64,000 nt of DNA, from positions 1 to 64,000 of the forward strand of contig CAMOSN010000003.1 of the NCBI GenBank assembly GCA_946624935.1, in the 5' to 3' direction. Made by a program: the position numbers and the translations under genes. Under the pieces are notes generated by a model. That model saw nothing but the letters and a program-made list of their open reading frames with translations. It was not told the DNA's origin and ran no database searches. Below are positions 1-10,517 of the stretch, piece by piece. Each line of letters begins with the position of its first letter. The first letter of the stretch is position 1. This DNA is from an uncultured Lachnospiraceae bacterium (lineage in GTDB: Bacteria > Bacillota > Clostridia > Lachnospirales > Lachnospiraceae).

Positions 1-138
1 AATTAACTGCCTATTCTGTTTATTATGACATAAATCGATGAAAACGTCCAGACGCAACCGGGCTGAGGGGTGCAGCGTGGTGTGGTACGATTATGTATTG
101 TCATCGCGGCTTCCTTGCCAGCGCTGGCATCTGACCGA

Positions 139-993
139 TCATTTCTGAGACGGAAGCGTAATTTCCCCGTCAAACACGGACACTGCCGGCCCGGTCATGA
201 AGATGTGATCCGTCTCCTGGTCCCATTCGATCATCAGGTCGCCGCCAGTCAGATGTACGGTGACGGTGCGGCCGGTCAGGCCATTTCGAACCATCGCTGC
301 GGTGACGGCGCAGGCACCGGTCCCACAGGCCAGGGTCTCCCCCGAGCCGCGCTCCCACACGCGCATGCGCACCTCATCCTTCCCCTCCAGGGAGACATAT
401 TCCGTATTGACGCCCTCGGGGAAGCGGGGATCCTTCTCCATAATCGGTCCGATTTTTTCCAGATCCAGGAGCCTCGGGTCTTCACACATCACGACCAGAT
501 GCGGGTTGCCCATCGACACGCAGGTACCTCTCTCCCAGGTCCTTCCCGCGGCCTCCCAGTCCACGCCGACAACCTCCGGCGTATCGCTGTTGACCGGAAT
601 GGCTTCGGATGCAAAGGCCGGAGCACCCATGTCCACGCGCACAGTCTGCACCTTTCCACCGGCGACATTGAGCTTCAGGATACGAAGCCCCGCGTCGGAC
701 ATGATGGAAACCTCCGTTTTGTCGGTCATTCCGTGGTCGTACACATACTTCCCCACGCAGCGGATGCCGTTGCCGCACATCTTCGCGCGGGAGCCGTCGG
801 CATTGTAGATCTCCATACGAAAATCCGCTTCATCGCAGGGCTTAATCAGGATCAGGCCGTCCGAGCCGATCCCGAAGTGGCGGTCACTCACATACACCGA
901 CGTCGCCGCCGGATCCTTGACCGTTTCCTCGAAGCAATTGACATAGATGTAATCATTTCCGATACCGTGCATCTTCGTAAATTTCAAAGCCAT
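139..993 (-). CDS. dapF: Diaminopimelate epimerase
   Basis: MALKFTKMHGIGNDYIYVN start; NADGSRAKMCGNGIRCVGKY and ETLACGTGACAV active-site Cys motifs. Confidence 0.97.
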   Translation of the reverse strand: MALKFTKMHGIGNDYIYVNCFEETVKDPAATSVYVSDRHFGIGSDGLILIKPCDEADFRMEIYNADGSRAKMCGNGIRCVGKYVYDHGMTDKTEVSIMSDAGLRILKLNVAGGKVQTVRVDMGAPAFASEAIPVNSDTPEVVGVDWEAAGRTWERGTCVSMGNPHLVVMCEDPRLLDLEKIGPIMEKDPRFPEGVNTEYVSLEGKDEVRMRVWERGSGETLACGTGACAVTAAMVRNGLTGRTVTVHLTGGDLMIEWDQETDHIFMTGPAVSVFDGEITLPSQK

Positions 994-1073
994 ACCTCCT
1001 TGCTTTGTTTGTCTCTGCGCGTTCTCGCTGTCTCATTTTCACATATCGTCATTTGTGACAATCCTTTTTTGCT

Positions 1074-1100
1074 TGGGACACAGAACCATTCCCTGTCCCA
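1074..1100 (+). repeat. AGAACCGTCCC-loop hairpin element (variant loop)
   Basis: TGGGACA-cagaaccattccc-TGTCCCA. Confidence 0.85.
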
Positions 1101-1165
1101 TTTTCACATATCACCATTTGTGGCGTTTCTTTTTGCCTGGGTCACAGAACGGCCCCTGCCCTATT

Positions 1166-1190
1166 CAAACAGAGAACCGTCCCCTGTTTG
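1166..1190 (+). repeat. AGAACCGTCCC-loop hairpin element, CAAACAG arms
   Basis: CAAACAG-AGAACCGTCCC-CTGTTTG. Confidence 0.95.
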
Positions 1191-1207
1191 GCGCCCCTGT
1201 TTGGCCC

Positions 1208-1951
1208 CTATTTTACGGTTTCGCGGGCGGCGAAGAGGATGCGCTCGCTTTGGGGGCCGGCCTCTTTGCCGGTGTAGCCGTCCCACATTTGTATGCAGGT
1301 GAGGCCTGCTTCCTGAAGGAGGGCCTTCACGGTTTCGACGTCGTAGGCTTTCTGGTAGTGGGTTTCCTGGTAGCGCTCGTAGAGTCCGTCCTGGGTGCGC
1401 ACGTAGAGGGTGAGGTCGTATTCGTTGATGCGGTCTTCCTCGTACCAGCTGTTTTCCCAGATGTAGCTGCCTTCGTCGCGGTTCTGGGCGAAGGTATTGT
1501 CGCCAAGCAGTTCCCGGTATTTCCAAAGGGTGTTCATGTCAAAAAGGAACCATCCGCCCGGATCCAGGTAGTTGCTTACCAGCCTGAATACGGTGAGAAG
1601 GTCCTCTTCACTGGTGATGTAGTTGAGGCTGTCGCATACGCTGACCACGGCCCGGACGGTTCCGTACAGTTCGAATTCGCGCATGTCCTGCTGCAGGTAG
1701 AGGATGTTCTCCCGCTCCCGCTCTGTGGCGATCTGCAGCATGTCGAGAGAGCTGTCCACGCCGATCATGTCGTATCCGGCCTTTGCAAGAAGCCTGGTCA
1801 TGGCTCCGGTGCCGCACCCCAGGTCCAGCACCAGTCCGTCCCGGATGCCCTGCTGTGCGAGCATGCTGGTGAGTACTTCGCACCATTCTTCGTAGGGTAC
1901 GTCATCCATAAATGCGTCGTAGACGCGTGCGAAGCTTTCATACATTCCCAT
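1208..1951 (-). CDS. Class I SAM-dependent methyltransferase
   Basis: VLDLGCGTGAMTRLLAKAGYDMIGVDSS motif I; YASFARVYDAFMDDVPYEEW-like N-terminus. Confidence 0.9.
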   Translation of the reverse strand: MGMYESFARVYDAFMDDVPYEEWCEVLTSMLAQQGIRDGLVLDLGCGTGAMTRLLAKAGYDMIGVDSSLDMLQIATERERENILYLQQDMREFELYGTVRAVVSVCDSLNYITSEEDLLTVFRLVSNYLDPGGWFLFDMNTLWKYRELLGDNTFAQNRDEGSYIWENSWYEEDRINEYDLTLYVRTQDGLYERYQETHYQKAYDVETVKALLQEAGLTCIQMWDGYTGKEAGPQSERILFAARETVK

Positions 1952-2053
1952 TCCGGATCGCCTTACCTTCCTGAATATATCTTCCCGAATATACTTTCCC
2001 GGATATGCCTTCCTGCGTATACTTTCCTGGATTTACTTCCTAAATAAGAGATA

Positions 2054-2554
2054 TTACCACACCTGTCCGAGGATGCCGTAGGATACGACGCACATGATCA
2101 CGGTGGCCATCAAGATGCCCAGCAGAATGGCCGGGACTGCTTTGCGATTGTCAACGCCTAAGAGTGCCGCGATCAGGGAGCCTGTCCAGGCGCCGGTACC
2201 GGGGAGCGGGATGCCTACGAACAGCATTAGTCCCACGAATTCCCGCCGCCGGATGGTATCGCTCTTTCCCATGGCTCTGCGCTCCAGGGCCAGAACCGGG
2301 CGGGCGAAGAGTTTTGTCTTTTTCAATACCGCGAAGATTTTCGTGATCAGCAGCAGGATGAAGGGCACCGGGATGATGTTTCCGATGATGCAGATGGGGA
2401 TCGCGGTCCACATTTTTACGCGCAGAAGCGAGGCCACGATCAGGCCTCCGCGCAGCTCCAGGATCGGGATCATGGACACCAGGAAGATTACCAGCTCGGG
2501 GCTCATCTTATCGCCCAGATTCTGGGCAAACCACTGTGCAAGTGTGTTGGTCAT
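2054..2554 (-). CDS. Small multidrug export family membrane protein (COG2426-like)
   Basis: SMIPILELRGGLIVAS, VGIPLPGTGAWTGSLIAALLG motifs, several TM segments. Confidence 0.85.
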   Translation of the reverse strand: MTNTLAQWFAQNLGDKMSPELVIFLVSMIPILELRGGLIVASLLRVKMWTAIPICIIGNIIPVPFILLLITKIFAVLKKTKLFARPVLALERRAMGKSDTIRRREFVGLMLFVGIPLPGTGAWTGSLIAALLGVDNRKAVPAILLGILMATVIMCVVSYGILGQVW

Positions 2555-2639
2555 ATTCTTATTTGTCCCTTCTGTTTTCTGTTTTTTGAATTTTAGATTC
2601 GCTCTGTTTTGAACATGCCCAGCCGGCGCTTCTTTCCAC

Positions 2640-3695
2640 TTATTTCGTAAGCAGGGCCAGCTGGCGGACCAGTGCGTCCATCTCCTCGTCGGTTCCGATG
2701 GTGATGCGCAGGTAGTTATCGATTCTGGGCTGCCGGAAATAGCGTACGTAGATTCCTGCTTCTTTTAGTTTTTCGAACAGCTGCTGCGCCGGGATGCGCG
2801 GATGTGTCACAAACAGGAAGTTTGCGTACGAATCGGCAAATTGGAAGCCCAGGGCGCGAAGCTCGCCGCTGACGCGTTCGCGGGTGCGGATGATTCGCTG
2901 CGTGGTCTCCTCAAAATAGGCGCGGTCGCGTACAGCTGCCTCGCCGGCTGCGAGGGCTGCGCTGCTCATGGTGTAGGAATTGAAGGAGTACTTCACGTCA
3001 TTCAGATACTTGATCAGTTCCTTGGAGGCAAAGGCTGCGCCGATGCGCATGCCGGCCAGGGACCGCGATTTTGAGAAAGTCTGCACGACCACCAGGTTGT
3101 CATACTGGTTCAGGAAGTGCAGTGCGCTCTCACCGCCGAAGTCGATGTAGGCCTCGTCCACGATTACGATGGAATCGGGGTTTGCAATCAGAATCTCTTC
3201 GATGCTGCTCTGCTCCATCAGCTGCCCGGTGGGGGCGTTGGGATTTGGAAAGATCACGCCGCCGTTCGACTCAAAATAGTCCTCCGTGCGGATCTGAAAC
3301 TGGTCATCGAGCGGGATCTTCTGAAATGGAATTTTGAAAAGCTCTGCCCACACCTCGTAGAAGGAATAGGAAATATCCGGGAACAGCAGCGGTTTTTCGC
3401 TGTTAAAAAAGGTCATGAAGCACATGGCCAGCACATCGTCCGAGCCAACGCCGGTAAATACCTGCTCCGGATCCAGATGGTACTCTTCTGCCAGAGCCTG
3501 CGTAAGCTTCGCGCAGGTCGGGTCCGGATATCTGCGCAGCGCAGCGGGATCGAGGGCTTTCAGCGCCTGCTCCACCATCGGAGATGGCGGATAGGGGTTT
3601 TCGTTGGTGTTGAGCTTGATGATTCCGGGCCGTTTGGGCTGCTCCCCAGGAGTGTAGGGGGTCACACGGCGGATGTTCTTCTCCCATGCTTTCAT
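2640..3695 (-). CDS. hisC: Histidinol-phosphate aminotransferase
   Basis: KLNTNENPYPPSP, VVQTFSKSRSLAGMRIGAAFAS (PLP Lys) motifs. Confidence 0.95.
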   Translation of the reverse strand: MKAWEKNIRRVTPYTPGEQPKRPGIIKLNTNENPYPPSPMVEQALKALDPAALRRYPDPTCAKLTQALAEEYHLDPEQVFTGVGSDDVLAMCFMTFFNSEKPLLFPDISYSFYEVWAELFKIPFQKIPLDDQFQIRTEDYFESNGGVIFPNPNAPTGQLMEQSSIEEILIANPDSIVIVDEAYIDFGGESALHFLNQYDNLVVVQTFSKSRSLAGMRIGAAFASKELIKYLNDVKYSFNSYTMSSAALAAGEAAVRDRAYFEETTQRIIRTRERVSGELRALGFQFADSYANFLFVTHPRIPAQQLFEKLKEAGIYVRYFRQPRIDNYLRITIGTDEEMDALVRQLALLTK

Positions 3696-3811
3696 AATTG
3701 TACTTCTTCCTTCTCTCGTACTTCCAGTTTGCGGATCGGATGGGCTGTCAAGTCAAATGTCCGCGCGTGCAGGCACGGCGGGCACTTTCCGGCTATTTTG
3801 CTATATTGTCT

Positions 3812-3848
3812 GAAAATGGGACAGAGAACCGTCCCCTGTCCCATTTTC
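3812..3848 (+). repeat. AGAACCGTCCC-loop hairpin element, GGGACAG arms (13-bp perfect stem)
   Basis: GAAAATGGGACAG-AGAACCGTCCC-CTGTCCCATTTTC. Confidence 0.97.
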
Positions 3849-3865
3849 CGGGGTTTCGGTTTTGC

Positions 3866-4948
3866 TCAGCCAGCTTCCTTCATGGAGGCCAGCTTGGCTG
3901 CCTGGTCGGCTGCGATGCAGCTGTCGATGATTTCGTTCAGGTCGCCGTCGAGCACTTTCTCCAGGCGGTAGAGGGTGAGGTTGATCCGGTGATCGGTCAC
4001 CCGGCCCTGGGGGAAGTTGTAGGTGCGGATCTTCTCTGAGCGGTCGCCGGTGCCCACCTGGGAGCGGCGCTCCTGGGCCTGGGCGTCGTGTGCCTTCTGC
4101 AGTTCCAGGTCGTACAGCTTGGCGCGCAGGACCTTCAGGGCTTTGTCCTTGTTCTTGAGCTGGGACTTTTCGTCCTGGCAGGAGATGACGATTCCGGTCG
4201 GGATGTGGGTCAGACGCACTGCGGAATCGGTGGTGTTTACACACTGTCCGCCGTTGCCGGAGGCGCGGAATACGTCGAATTTGCAGTCGTTCAGATCCAG
4301 CTTGACGTCCACCTCTTCCGCCTCGGGCATGATGGCCACGGTGATGGTGGAGGTGTGGATGCGGCCGCCCGATTCAGTTTCGGGGACACGCTGCACGCGG
4401 TGTACGCCGGATTCGTATTTCAATTTGGAGTAGGCGCCGCGGCCTGTGATCATGAAGCTCACATATTTCATGCCGCCGATGCCGATCTCCTCGAAGTCCA
4501 TCGTCTCCACCTTCCAGTGCTGACTCTCGGCATAGTGGACGTACATGCGGTAGATCTCAGCGGCGAACAGGGCTGCCTCGTCTCCGCCGGCGCCGGCACG
4601 GATTTCGACGATGACGTTTTTCTCATCATTGGGATCTTTGGGGAGCAGCTGGATCTGCAGCTCCTTTTCCAGAGAGGCACTTTCTTCCCGCGCGGCGCTC
4701 AGCTCTTCCTTGAGCATCTCGCGCATTTCGGGATCGTTTTCCTCCTCCAGGAGGGAGAGGCTGTCCTCGATGGTCTCCTGACTCTTGCGGTAGGCACGGT
4801 AGGTGTCCGCGATCGGAGAGATCTCCCCCTGCTCCTTCATCAGTTTCTGGAACCGCCCGGAATCGGCGATCACCTCCGGCTCTCCCAGCATGCGGAGGAT
4901 CTCCTCCTGGCGGATCAGCAGGCTGTCCAGTCGGTCAAATATATTCAT
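3866..4948 (-). CDS. prfA: Peptide chain release factor 1
   Basis: [36 protein letters not shown] (GGQ motif). Confidence 0.97.
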   Translation of the reverse strand: MNIFDRLDSLLIRQEEILRMLGEPEVIADSGRFQKLMKEQGEISPIADTYRAYRKSQETIEDSLSLLEEENDPEMREMLKEELSAAREESASLEKELQIQLLPKDPNDEKNVIVEIRAGAGGDEAALFAAEIYRMYVHYAESQHWKVETMDFEEIGIGGMKYVSFMITGRGAYSKLKYESGVHRVQRVPETESGGRIHTSTITVAIMPEAEEVDVKLDLNDCKFDVFRASGNGGQCVNTTDSAVRLTHIPTGIVISCQDEKSQLKNKDKALKVLRAKLYDLELQKAHDAQAQERRSQVGTGDRSEKIRTYNFPQGRVTDHRINLTLYRLEKVLDGDLNEIIDSCIAADQAAKLASMKEAG

Positions 4949-5118
4949 TCTTGGGATTCTTTCCTTTCATACTGTCAGAATAATACTGCCAGATTCATAC
5001 TGTCGGAAGCTATTGCAAAGTTGTAAAGCATGCTTCTTTGTGTGGCCTGCCTGAGGGTACGGTTGCGTATGTTTGCATACGTTCAATTACGTTTTGGTAC
5101 ATTTTCTGGTCGCTGTCG

Positions 5119-6429
5119 CTATGGCTGATGCTCAGAGCTGTTTGGAAGATGCTCGGAGCTGCATGGATGATGCTCAGAAATATGCCATGCCATCCGGCCC
5201 GTCACCACGCGGTCAAGCCCGGCCAAGTCCCGGATCACGCGCACCTCTTCAAATCCGTTTTGTTGCAGCAGTGCGCTGACCGTCTCGCCCTGGTCCCATC
5301 CGATCTCGAGGAAAAGGCTGCCGCCTTCATTCAGATGCTGCGGGGCTTCGCGGGCGATACGGCGGTAAAAGACAAGTCCGTCCTCTCCGCCGTCCAGAGC
5401 CATGTGCGGGTCATGCTCACGCACCTCCGGCTCCAGGGTATCGATCTGCGCCCGGGCGATGTAAGGTGGATTGGAGACGATCACGTCGTAGCGCTCCGAA
5501 AGCGCTTCGAACAGGTCGCTGTGTACAAAGTGTACCTGGGCGCCCAGCGAACGGGCATTTTCCACGGCTACCTGCACCCCCAGTGAACGGGCATTTTCCG
5601 CGGCTACCTGCAGGGCCTTTTCCGACAGGTCGGAGGCCGTAACGGATGCTTCGGGAAATTGCAGTGCCAGGGTGATGGCGATGCAGCCTGAGCCTGTACA
5701 TAAATCCAGAAGCTTCGGGTGGTAAGTCACGAGCCTGTCCTTATGCTGAGCAGATGCAACTGGCGCGTCACTTGCATCCGGCTCATCGCATGCATCTGGC
5801 GTGTCACTTACATCCGGCTCATCGCATGCATCTGACACGTCACTTGCATCTGGCTCATCGCATGCATCTGGCTCACCGCATGCATCTGACGCGTCACTTG
5901 CATCCGGCTCACTGTATGCATCTGACATATCACACGCATCATGACCGGCAGCCTGTGCTCCTCCAGCTTCCCTCACCAGGGTGCGCAGTGCCGCCCCTGC
6001 CTCCTCCACAAGCAGCTCCGTTTCGGGCCGCGGGATCAGCACATCGGGCGTGACGTGAAAGCGAAGGCCGCAGAACCAGGCCTCCCCCAGGATGTGCTGG
6101 AGCGGAATGCGCTCTGCGCGCCTGCTCAGGAGATGTTCAAAGTGCTCCTGCAGTTCCGGGCCTGCTGCGTCATTCATACGCATCAGGTAATCCTTCCGGG
6201 ACATGCCGGACACAGCCTCCCAAAGTGCCCAGGAATCTGCCCGGGCGCCTTCGATGCCTGCACGGGTGAGGATCTCCTCTCCGCAATGCAGAAGTTCACG
6301 GATTTTGAGACTCTCCTCTTTCAGACACAGCGGTTCCCGGGCTGCGAGGCTCTCCTCTTTCTGGCGCTGCGGCTCACGAAAGGTCATAGTGTGCTCCGAA
6401 ATTCTCGTTAAGATATTTTTTCCAGTCAA
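5119..6429 (-). CDS. prmC: Peptide chain release factor N5-glutamine methyltransferase with an acidic repeat insertion; start uncertain
   Basis: IPRPETELLVEEA, LLDLCTGSGCIAI, IVSNPPYIA (NPPY); adjacent to prfA; ORF overlaps the 3' end of DUF1385. Confidence 0.93.
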   Translation of the reverse strand: MTGKNILTRISEHTMTFREPQRQKEESLAAREPLCLKEESLKIRELLHCGEEILTRAGIEGARADSWALWEAVSGMSRKDYLMRMNDAAGPELQEHFEHLLSRRAERIPLQHILGEAWFCGLRFHVTPDVLIPRPETELLVEEAGAALRTLVREAGGAQAAGHDACDMSDAYSEPDASDASDACGEPDACDEPDASDVSDACDEPDVSDTPDACDEPDASDAPVASAQHKDRLVTYHPKLLDLCTGSGCIAITLALQFPEASVTASDLSEKALQVAAENARSLGVQVAVENARSLGAQVHFVHSDLFEALSERYDVIVSNPPYIARAQIDTLEPEVREHDPHMALDGGEDGLVFYRRIAREAPQHLNEGGSLFLEIGWDQGETVSALLQQNGFEEVRVIRDLAGLDRVVTGRMAWHISEHHPCSSEHLPNSSEHQP

Positions 6430-7459
6430 ATACGGCTTCCACGGATGCGATGCCGACCTCGATCTGTGAGTCGTCGGGCTCGATCGTGGTCAGGCGCTGC
6501 AGGGCAAGGCCGGGCTTGCTCAGCAGGTTCACGACGGGGTTGTCGTATTTACCGGCCAGCCGGATGAATTCATAGGATACACCGGCGATGACCGGAATCA
6601 GCAGCAGACGGATCACGATCCGCAGCCACGGCGAGCTCACCCGGATGAACAGGAAGAAGATCACGCTGACGATCATGACGATCAACAGGAAGGAGGTGCC
6701 GCAGCGCTTGTGCTGGCGGGAGCTTTTGCGTACGTTTTCGACGTTCAGCTCCATGCCGTGCTCGATGCAGTTGATGCATTTGTGCTCGGCGCCGTGATAC
6801 ATGAAGGTCCTCTGGATGTCCTTCATACGTGAGATCAGGAACATGTAGCCCAGGAAGATCGCCATGCGCAGGCAGGCCTCCGCCACCGAGATGAGCACCT
6901 CGGAGCTGGTCACCATCCGGAGCGCACGGGATAAGAAGTAAGGGAGCATCATGAACAATGCCACCGACAGCACCACTGAAAACGCGACGGTGGCTCCCAT
7001 CAGAAGCTTATTCTCTCCTTCCTCCTTCTGGGCGGGTGTTTCCTGGGACACGCGGCCGGCAAGCTTTTCTCGCTCCTGTGCTGCGTTTTCCTCGGTTTTT
7101 GCCAGAAGTGCGCGTGCTTCCTCCTCTTTGCCCGCGCTGCGCAGCCTTGCCGCTTTCTTTTCTGCTTTTTTACGTTCGTCCTTTAAGCGATCCTCGAGCT
7201 CCTGCGGTGTCTCCTCCGCGAAGAACTCGGCAGAGTACATCAGTGAGGACATGCCCAGGACCAGCGAATCGATAAAATTGAACACACCCCGGACGATTGG
7301 AAGTTTCGCTACCTTCGTCGCAGGGACGATGCTGTGATACACATCGGACTTGACTGCGATCTTGCCGTCCACGGTGCGCACCGCCACGGCGTAGTTCTCA
7401 CCGTTGCGCATCATCACGCCTTCCATGACGGCCTGCCCGCCGATGTTTGAATATTTCAT
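6374..7459 (-). CDS. DUF1385 domain membrane protein (YqhQ-like)
   Basis: IGGQAVMEGVMMRN and YHGAEHKCINCIEHG motifs; conserved neighbourhood with rpmE and prmC. Confidence 0.92.
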   Translation of the reverse strand: MKYSNIGGQAVMEGVMMRNGENYAVAVRTVDGKIAVKSDVYHSIVPATKVAKLPIVRGVFNFIDSLVLGMSSLMYSAEFFAEETPQELEDRLKDERKKAEKKAARLRSAGKEEEARALLAKTEENAAQEREKLAGRVSQETPAQKEEGENKLLMGATVAFSVVLSVALFMMLPYFLSRALRMVTSSEVLISVAEACLRMAIFLGYMFLISRMKDIQRTFMYHGAEHKCINCIEHGMELNVENVRKSSRQHKRCGTSFLLIVMIVSVIFFLFIRVSSPWLRIVIRLLLIPVIAGVSYEFIRLAGKYDNPVVNLLSKPGLALQRLTTIEPDDSQIEVGIASVEAVFDWKKYLNENFGAHYDLS

Positions 7460-7525
7460 CCTGCATTCTTTCATAACTTTACTACCTTACATTCCACTGC
7501 CTTGCACTTCTATTTCTTCCAATAA

Positions 7526-7560
7526 GCAAAACAGGTTGAGACTGAACCAGCCTCAACCCA
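7526..7560 (-). terminator. Rho-independent terminator downstream of rpmE
   Basis: Minus-strand GGTTGAG...CTCAACC hairpin followed by TGTTTTGC. Confidence 0.6.
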
Positions 7561-7573
7561 TTGCCTGTAACGC

Positions 7574-7780
7574 TTATTTCGATGCAATACCGTACTTTCT
7601 GTTGAACTTATCGATACGGCCGCGGGCTGCAGTTGCTTTCTGCTGGCCGGTATAGAAAGAATGGCACTTGGAGCAAACCTCGACGTGGATCTCCTTCTTG
7701 GTGGAGCCGGTTACGAAGGTATTGCCGCAGTTGCAGGTTACGGTTGCCTGGTAATAAGTGGGATGGATTCCGTCTTTCAT
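7574..7780 (-). CDS. rpmE: 50S ribosomal protein L31
   Basis: [47 protein letters not shown]; start trimmed from the supplied longer ORF. Confidence 0.97.
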   Translation of the reverse strand: MKDGIHPTYYQATVTCNCGNTFVTGSTKKEIHVEVCSKCHSFYTGQQKATAARGRIDKFNRKYGIASK

Positions 7781-8060
7781 AGTTATACACCTCTTCTGAT
7801 TAATTTTGTGAACTGCTTGCAGCGACTCCCGCTGCCGGTTTCCGGTCGATGATACGATCCTCGGACTCGAACGTTCCTCCCGCATCAAGCATTCCCGGAC
7901 TATCCCTGCAAGTCCCTGCAGTTTGCTGCTGCGTACCGGAAAGAGGGCTGAAACACAAGTGAAATACACCCACTGCCTCCCGTGAAAATGCCGCAACAGC
8001 GTGATTATAACATGAGGAATGCGCTATTGCAAGCACAAATCTCACACTCTCAAACAGGGG

Positions 8061-8087
8061 CCAAACAGGGGACGGTTCTCTGTTTGG
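8061..8087 (-). repeat. AGAACCGTCCC-loop hairpin element, CAAACAG arms
   Basis: CCAAACAG-GGGACGGTTCT-CTGTTTGG. Confidence 0.95.
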
Positions 8088-8171
8088 AGTATTTGTTATC
8101 TCCTAAGCGGATGAAAAACCGGAGGACCGGGGAGCGCCGGAGGAACAGGGGCCGGTTGGGTTCCCCGAAAG

Positions 8172-8198
8172 TGGGACACAGAACCGTCCCCTGTCCCA
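8172..8198 (+). repeat. AGAACCGTCCC-loop hairpin element, GGGACA arms
   Basis: TGGGACA-cAGAACCGTCCCc-TGTCCCA. Confidence 0.95.
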
Positions 8199-8201
8199 TT
8201 T

Positions 8202-10349
8202 TTAGTAGACGGAGCGCTGTCGGCGCACGCGGGTGACGAGTTCGGCGTTGTTGCGTGTGTTGACGAACATGTTCAGGATGTTTTCGACGGCCTCGTCGCT
8301 CTTCATGCCGTTGAGAGCTTTGCGCATGATGTACATGGCCTCCTGCTCTTCCGGTGTCAGAAGCAGATCCTCCCGGCGGGTGCTGGATTTCTGGATGTCG
8401 ATGGCGGGGAAGATGCGCCGCTCGGAGAGCTTGCGGTCGAGCACGAGTTCCATGTTGCCAGTGCCCTTGAATTCCTCGTACACGACGTCGTCCATTTTGC
8501 TGCCGGTGTCGACCAGGGCTGTCGCGAGGATCGTCAGGCTGCCGCCCTCACGCATGTTCCGGGCTGCGCCGAAGAAGCGCTTGGGCATGTGCAGTGCCGC
8601 CGGATCGAGACCGCCCGAAAGGGTACGTCCACTGGGCGGAACCGTCAGGTTGTAGGCTCTTGCCAGACGTGTGATGGAATCGAGCAGAATGGTCACGTCC
8701 TTGCCGTACTCCACCAGACGCTTGGCGCGCTCAATGCCCATTTCTGACACACGTTTGTGATGCTCGGGCAGCTCGTCGAAGGTGGAGTAGATAACTTCCA
8801 CGTTGTCTCCCACGATTGCCTCGCGGATGTCGGTCACTTCCTCGGGACGCTCGTCGATCAGCAGGATCAGCAGATGCATGTCCTTTTCGTTCGCCAGGAT
8901 CGAGCGGGCCACGTCCTTGAGCAGGGTGGTTTTTCCGGCTTTCGGCGGTGAAACGATCATGCCGCGCTGGCCTTTGCCGATGGGCGAGAACAGATCGACC
9001 ACTCTCGAAGCGATCTCGCGGGAGCTGCGTTCCATGCGCATCCGCTGGTTCGGGAAGATCGGCGTCATGTCCTCGAAATTGTAGCGTTTCTGGGATTCGG
9101 ACGGTGCGTAGCCGTTGATGTTTTTCAGATAAAGCAGCGCACTGAATTTTTCCTGCTGGGCACGGATCCTGGTGTTGCCGCAGATGATGTCACCGGTCTT
9201 GAGGCCGAAGCGGCGGATCTGGGACGGTGCCACATATACATCGTTTTCTCCGGGGAGGAAGTTGTCGCTGCGAATGAACCCGTAGCCTTCCGTCAGGACC
9301 TCGAGGATGCCTGAGACCTCCTGGCCGCTGTCGAGGGATGACAGATCCATCGGAGGACGGTCGAAGTTGTCACGTCTTGCATTTGTCTCCTCGCCGCGGG
9401 ATGTTTCGTTGCGGGATGTTTCGCCACGGGATGCCTCACCGCGGGATGCCTCGTTGCGGGCTGTTTCGCCGCGGGAGGACTCACTGCGGAACTCGACTCG
9501 GGACGACTCGCTGCGGGACGACTCGCTACGGTACGACTCGCCGCGGGACGACTCGCTACGGTACGACTCGCCGCGGTATTCTTCTGACCGGGATGTTTCG
9601 CCACGGAAGGCTTCTGCACGGCCCCCTTCATCGCGGAAGCTTTCGCCGCGGATGCCCTCGCCGCGGGTTCCTTCTGTGCGATAACCTTCCCGTCTGGCGA
9701 ATGCTTCACCCCGGGATGCATCCATGCGGGACCCTTCTCTTCTTACCGGCGCCTCGCCGCGGGAGCCTTCTCTGCGAAGAGGGGCCTCTGAACGCATCCC
9801 TTCTCTTCTTGCAGGTGCTTCGCCTCTTCCTGCATCGCGTCTGATGGGAGCTTCGCGTCTGGGATTTTCGCGTCTTGCGCCTTCTTCACCTCTTGCGGAC
9901 TCGCGCCTTGCAACTTCTTCGCCTCTTGCGGACTCGCGCCTTGCAACTTCTTCGCCTCTTGCGGACTCGCGTCTTGCGCCTTCTTCACCTCTTGCGGACT
10001 CGCGCCTTGCGCCTTCTTCACCTCGTCCGGCATCACGGCGCATTCCGCCGGTGGTGCGTACTCTCTCCCGACGTGCAGGCTGTTCCTCCTGCCCGGCCGC
10101 CGGGGCCGCGCTTGTACGAGTCGCTGGAACTGCATTTGACCGAACCTCCGAGGCTGCACTTATACGGGCTGCCGGAGCCGCATCTTCTTTTTCAGATTCC
10201 GGAACAGGCTGCGCAGCTGTATCATTGTCCGTTGCCACGAGTGCATCAATGACATCCTTCTTCTTCATAGACGAAAGATGCCCGATGCCCCGTTCCTTTG
10301 CGATCTCCTTTAAAGAGACCAGGGACATTGCTTCATATTTTTCTCTCAT
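8202..10349 (-). CDS. rho: Transcription termination factor Rho with long repetitive Arg/Glu/Ser-rich N-terminal insertion
   Basis: [12 protein letters not shown] Walker [26 protein letters not shown]; cold-shock-like RNA-binding domain [15 protein letters not shown]. Confidence 0.97.
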   Translation of the reverse strand: MREKYEAMSLVSLKEIAKERGIGHLSSMKKKDVIDALVATDNDTAAQPVPESEKEDAAPAARISAASEVRSNAVPATRTSAAPAAGQEEQPARRERVRTTGGMRRDAGRGEEGARRESARGEEGARRESARGEEVARRESARGEEVARRESARGEEGARRENPRREAPIRRDAGRGEAPARREGMRSEAPLRREGSRGEAPVRREGSRMDASRGEAFARREGYRTEGTRGEGIRGESFRDEGGRAEAFRGETSRSEEYRGESYRSESSRGESYRSESSRSESSRVEFRSESSRGETARNEASRGEASRGETSRNETSRGEETNARRDNFDRPPMDLSSLDSGQEVSGILEVLTEGYGFIRSDNFLPGENDVYVAPSQIRRFGLKTGDIICGNTRIRAQQEKFSALLYLKNINGYAPSESQKRYNFEDMTPIFPNQRMRMERSSREIASRVVDLFSPIGKGQRGMIVSPPKAGKTTLLKDVARSILANEKDMHLLILLIDERPEEVTDIREAIVGDNVEVIYSTFDELPEHHKRVSEMGIERAKRLVEYGKDVTILLDSITRLARAYNLTVPPSGRTLSGGLDPAALHMPKRFFGAARNMREGGSLTILATALVDTGSKMDDVVYEEFKGTGNMELVLDRKLSERRIFPAIDIQKSSTRREDLLLTPEEQEAMYIMRKALNGMKSDEAVENILNMFVNTRNNAELVTRVRRQRSVY
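9380..10035. repeat. In-frame tandem repeats in rho ([11 protein letters not shown] units, 33 bp; SESSRGES units)
   Basis: Repeated translation [32 protein letters not shown] and matching DNA cttgcggactcgcgccttgc... Confidence 0.93.
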
Positions 10350-10517
10350 ATACGTTTTTTCCTCAGTTCTTGAAATAATTCCGGATCCGAATAACTGGCT
10401 TGCGCCATGATCCTGATGTTTTCAGACAGGCTGTGAACGTGCTTGTAAAAACAGAATAGCATTCCTTTCGCACTTTTGCAAGCCGCAGCCTGAAAGTTCT
10501 CAAGGAATGCTTATGAT

